Shown: positions 38,844 to 40,438 of the stretch, in pieces
How the letters are laid out: each line of letters begins with the position of its first letter
Numbering within the stretch: position 1 is the first letter of the stretch
Assembly: GCA_005789005.1 (NCBI GenBank)
Contig: SYAD01000003.1
Location: 1 to 40,438 of the forward strand
Length of the DNA stretch: 40,438 nucleotides
Source: Planctomycetia bacterium
Lineage (GTDB): Bacteria; Planctomycetota; Phycisphaerae; Phycisphaerales; SM1A02
Direction: 5' to 3'
Notes under the pieces: generated by a model
Seen by the model: the letters and a program-made list of their open reading frames with translations, nothing else
Database searches by the model: none
What the model was told of the DNA's origin: nothing
Translations under genes and position numbers: made by a program

Positions 38844-40438
38844 ATGAAGTCGCCATTTCAAATGTTGTCGCTAAGTTTGATTTCTGTATTGGTGTCCACG
38901 ACATTCGCGCAACAAGCGGCTCCAACCGCGACTTCAGCTGCGGCCCCAACTACCTCGGACTCCGCAAGTATTGCCGCATGGAGCGACGATATTTGGGCGG
39001 CCGCCCGGCGCGCCGACATGGCCACGTTTGAGAAGGACATCGCCAGCGCTCCCACAGGCACCACGGTTTCACTGAAAGCGCTGCAAGATGCCATCACTTT
39101 GCGCAATCTTCATCAGGCCGAGCAGGAAAAAATTCGCCAAGAGGCTGTGATCACTCGCCGCAAGGAAGTGGTCGATGACTTGGCCAAGGACAACTTGTCC
39201 AAAGCCATGGTCGCAGCGGCAAACATAAAGTTTTTGCTTGACAACGATGCTTGGAAACTTGAGTTGAAAACCGACGCCGTGATTCAGTTGCAAGCCAAGG
39301 GACAAGCCAAATATTTGGAGGCCTTGAAAGATTCTGATTGGCTTCTGGCGCAGGAAATGTTGTTTCGTTTAAGGGCCCTGCATGAGGATGGTGGCGACGC
39401 GGCGGAGTTTAAGAAACTCACCAACCAACTTGATGATTGTGGCGACCGCGTGCAATTGTTGGCGGAGTTTGCTCCCAAGCATTTGTATGACCTGCGTAAA
39501 AAGCAAAATGATCGCCTCAAAGCCATGGAGGCTCTTGAGCCCAAGGTTGAAAAAGAAGCGAAGGAGCCCGACACAACTATGGATCCCAATGATCCCGAAG
39601 GCGAGCTCACCGCAAAGGCCGCGGATGTTTTTCCGGAATACAACCCAGTGCTCATGGATGGTTGGAAGGATCAACTGCAAGGCGTTTCGCTGGGTATTTT
39701 GAAAGATGCTCTGAGCAAGGCGGCCACGGAGCACATTGAAAATTGCGGTTGGCAACCACTTCTCATAGGTGGCATCGAGTCTTTAAAGTTGCTCGCGACC
39801 ACCGACGAGTGCCAGGAAAGTTTTCCAAGTTTGGGCGACGCCGCCAAACGCGAAAAGTGGATTGCGGCCATTGACCAAGCCGCGGCGAGCGTGGCGAATG
39901 TGAAGCGCGATGCTGTGACCGGCATCGTGTTCCGTAAAATTATGGCTCAATTGTTGAGCGCGAATGAGGACTCCGTGGCGCTTCCTGAAGAAGTGGTGCT
40001 GCATCAGTTTGGCGAAGGCGCGATGGGCGTTCTCTCGCGTAATTTCGAGGACAATTATTCAGCTGTGATTTGGCCTGAATCACTTCGCCGCTTCAAGCAA
40101 CAAGTGGAGGGCAACTTCGTGGGCGTGGGAATCATGATTCGCCATGACGAGAAGCGCGATATTCAAATTGTGAATCCGCTCGAGGGTTCTCCCGCGGCGC
40201 GGTCTGGTTTGAAGCCAAATGATCGCATTATCGCGGTGGATGGACAAAGCACAACAGGATGGGCGCTGAACAAGGCCGTGGATCTCATCACTGGTCCAGC
40301 TGGCGAAGTGGTCACGCTTTCCATTCGTAGAGCGGACAAGCCCGAGCCGTTTGATGTTCCCCTGAAGCGCGAGAGCATCAAGATTCGCTCCGTGAATGGT
40401 TGGAATAAAAAGAGTCTTTCAGAACGTGGCGATCCAAC
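38844..40438 (+). CDS. Exported PDZ-containing protease, probably S41 (C-terminal processing) type, partial
   Basis: The frame is open from ATG 38844 to the end of the window (531 codons seen) and is cut off there. Residues 1-22 form a signal peptide ending in TTFAQ. Residues about 55-400 are helical and acidic without a recognised domain. A PDZ domain follows (about 420-505; VGVGIMIRHDEKRD, then PLEGSPAARSGLKPNDRIIAVDG and DLITGPAGEVVTLSI). In CtpA/Prc proteases the PDZ domain directly precedes the Ser-Lys catalytic domain, which would lie beyond 40438, so the S41 call is inference. The segment WPESLRRFKQQVEGNF before the PDZ domain resembles the region before PDZ in these enzymes. Confidence 0.75.
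   Translation, partial: MKSPFQMLSLSLISVLVSTTFAQQAAPTATSAAAPTTSDSASIAAWSDDIWAAARRADMATFEKDIASAPTGTTVSLKALQDAITLRNLHQAEQEKIRQEAVITRRKEVVDDLAKDNLSKAMVAAANIKFLLDNDAWKLELKTDAVIQLQAKGQAKYLEALKDSDWLLAQEMLFRLRALHEDGGDAAEFKKLTNQLDDCGDRVQLLAEFAPKHLYDLRKKQNDRLKAMEALEPKVEKEAKEPDTTMDPNDPEGELTAKAADVFPEYNPVLMDGWKDQLQGVSLGILKDALSKAATEHIENCGWQPLLIGGIESLKLLATTDECQESFPSLGDAAKREKWIAAIDQAAASVANVKRDAVTGIVFRKIMAQLLSANEDSVALPEEVVLHQFGEGAMGVLSRNFEDNYSAVIWPESLRRFKQQVEGNFVGVGIMIRHDEKRDIQIVNPLEGSPAARSGLKPNDRIIAVDGQSTTGWALNKAVDLITGPAGEVVTLSIRRADKPEPFDVPLKRESIKIRSVNGWNKKSLSERGDP

Overview
The window reads as a dense bacterial chromosome segment of about 40 kb with no mobile element, CRISPR array or rRNA. The best guess for the source is a Planctomycetota bacterium, probably Phycisphaerae-like. 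This is inference, based on the mix of a GH10-like protein without catalytic residues, a YdjY-type lipoprotein, a stand-alone TSCPD ribonucleotide-reductase domain, a DUF885 peptidase, TlpA plus TPR proteins and many unlinked housekeeping genes. Genes are packed with short gaps, frequent 4-nt ATGA/GTGA overlaps and several convergent pairs separated by fewer than 20 bp.

Layout. 1-9.6 kb: tail of an upstream gene, a Gfo/Idh/MocA oxidoreductase, a TlpA-like thioredoxin with TPRs, folD, purC, then a forward run of GH10-like protein, ComEA-like helix-hairpin-helix protein and mfd. 9.7-16.0 kb, reverse strand: tRNA-Gln, a GlmU-like uridylyltransferase, prs, rplY (bL25), pth, rpsF, ssb, rplI and a TSCPD protein; rpsR is absent from its usual place between ssb and rplI. 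16.0-16.7 kb: an AT-rich promoter region, a GC-rich possibly structured RNA and a small reverse ORF. 16.7-26.0 kb: aat, an RluD-type pseudouridine synthase, a membrane-anchored helical protein, a HAD phosphatase coupled to a 1156-residue degenerate indolepyruvate-oxidoreductase-like fusion, then rlmN and ispH. 26.0-33.0 kb: a branched-chain aminotransferase coupled to a zinc-ribbon membrane protein, a MATE exporter, a HEAT-type lipoprotein, a metallo-beta-lactamase-fold hydrolase and a DUF885 peptidase. 33.2-40.4 kb: a double-ACT protein, a CDGSH iron-sulfur protein, a duplicated PTPS/QueD protein, a likely small RNA, a YdjY lipoprotein, ruvC, trpE, a six-helix membrane protein and an S41-type protease running off the end.

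Functionally this is mainly core metabolism and information processing: one-carbon/purine supply (folD, purC, prs), nucleotide-sugar precursor synthesis (GlmU-like), translation (bL25, bL9, bS6, Pth, tRNA-Gln, RlmN, RluD), DNA repair (mfd, ruvC, ssb), amino acids (ilvE-type, trpE) and isoprenoids (ispH).

The most notable signals are: (1) a tiny orphan transcription unit near 34.95-35.04 kb, with a near-consensus promoter, about 56 nt of transcript and a strong terminator with a competing upstream hairpin; (2) a recurring TANNNT box exactly 6-7 nt before ATG in at least eight genes, which points to widespread leaderless transcription; (3) a GC-rich structured island beside tRNA-Gln; (4) several family members that have lost catalytic parts (GH10-like, oxidoreductase fusion, GlmU without its acetyltransferase half, the N-half of the PTPS duplication). 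No clear multi-gene novel defence or secretion system is visible.
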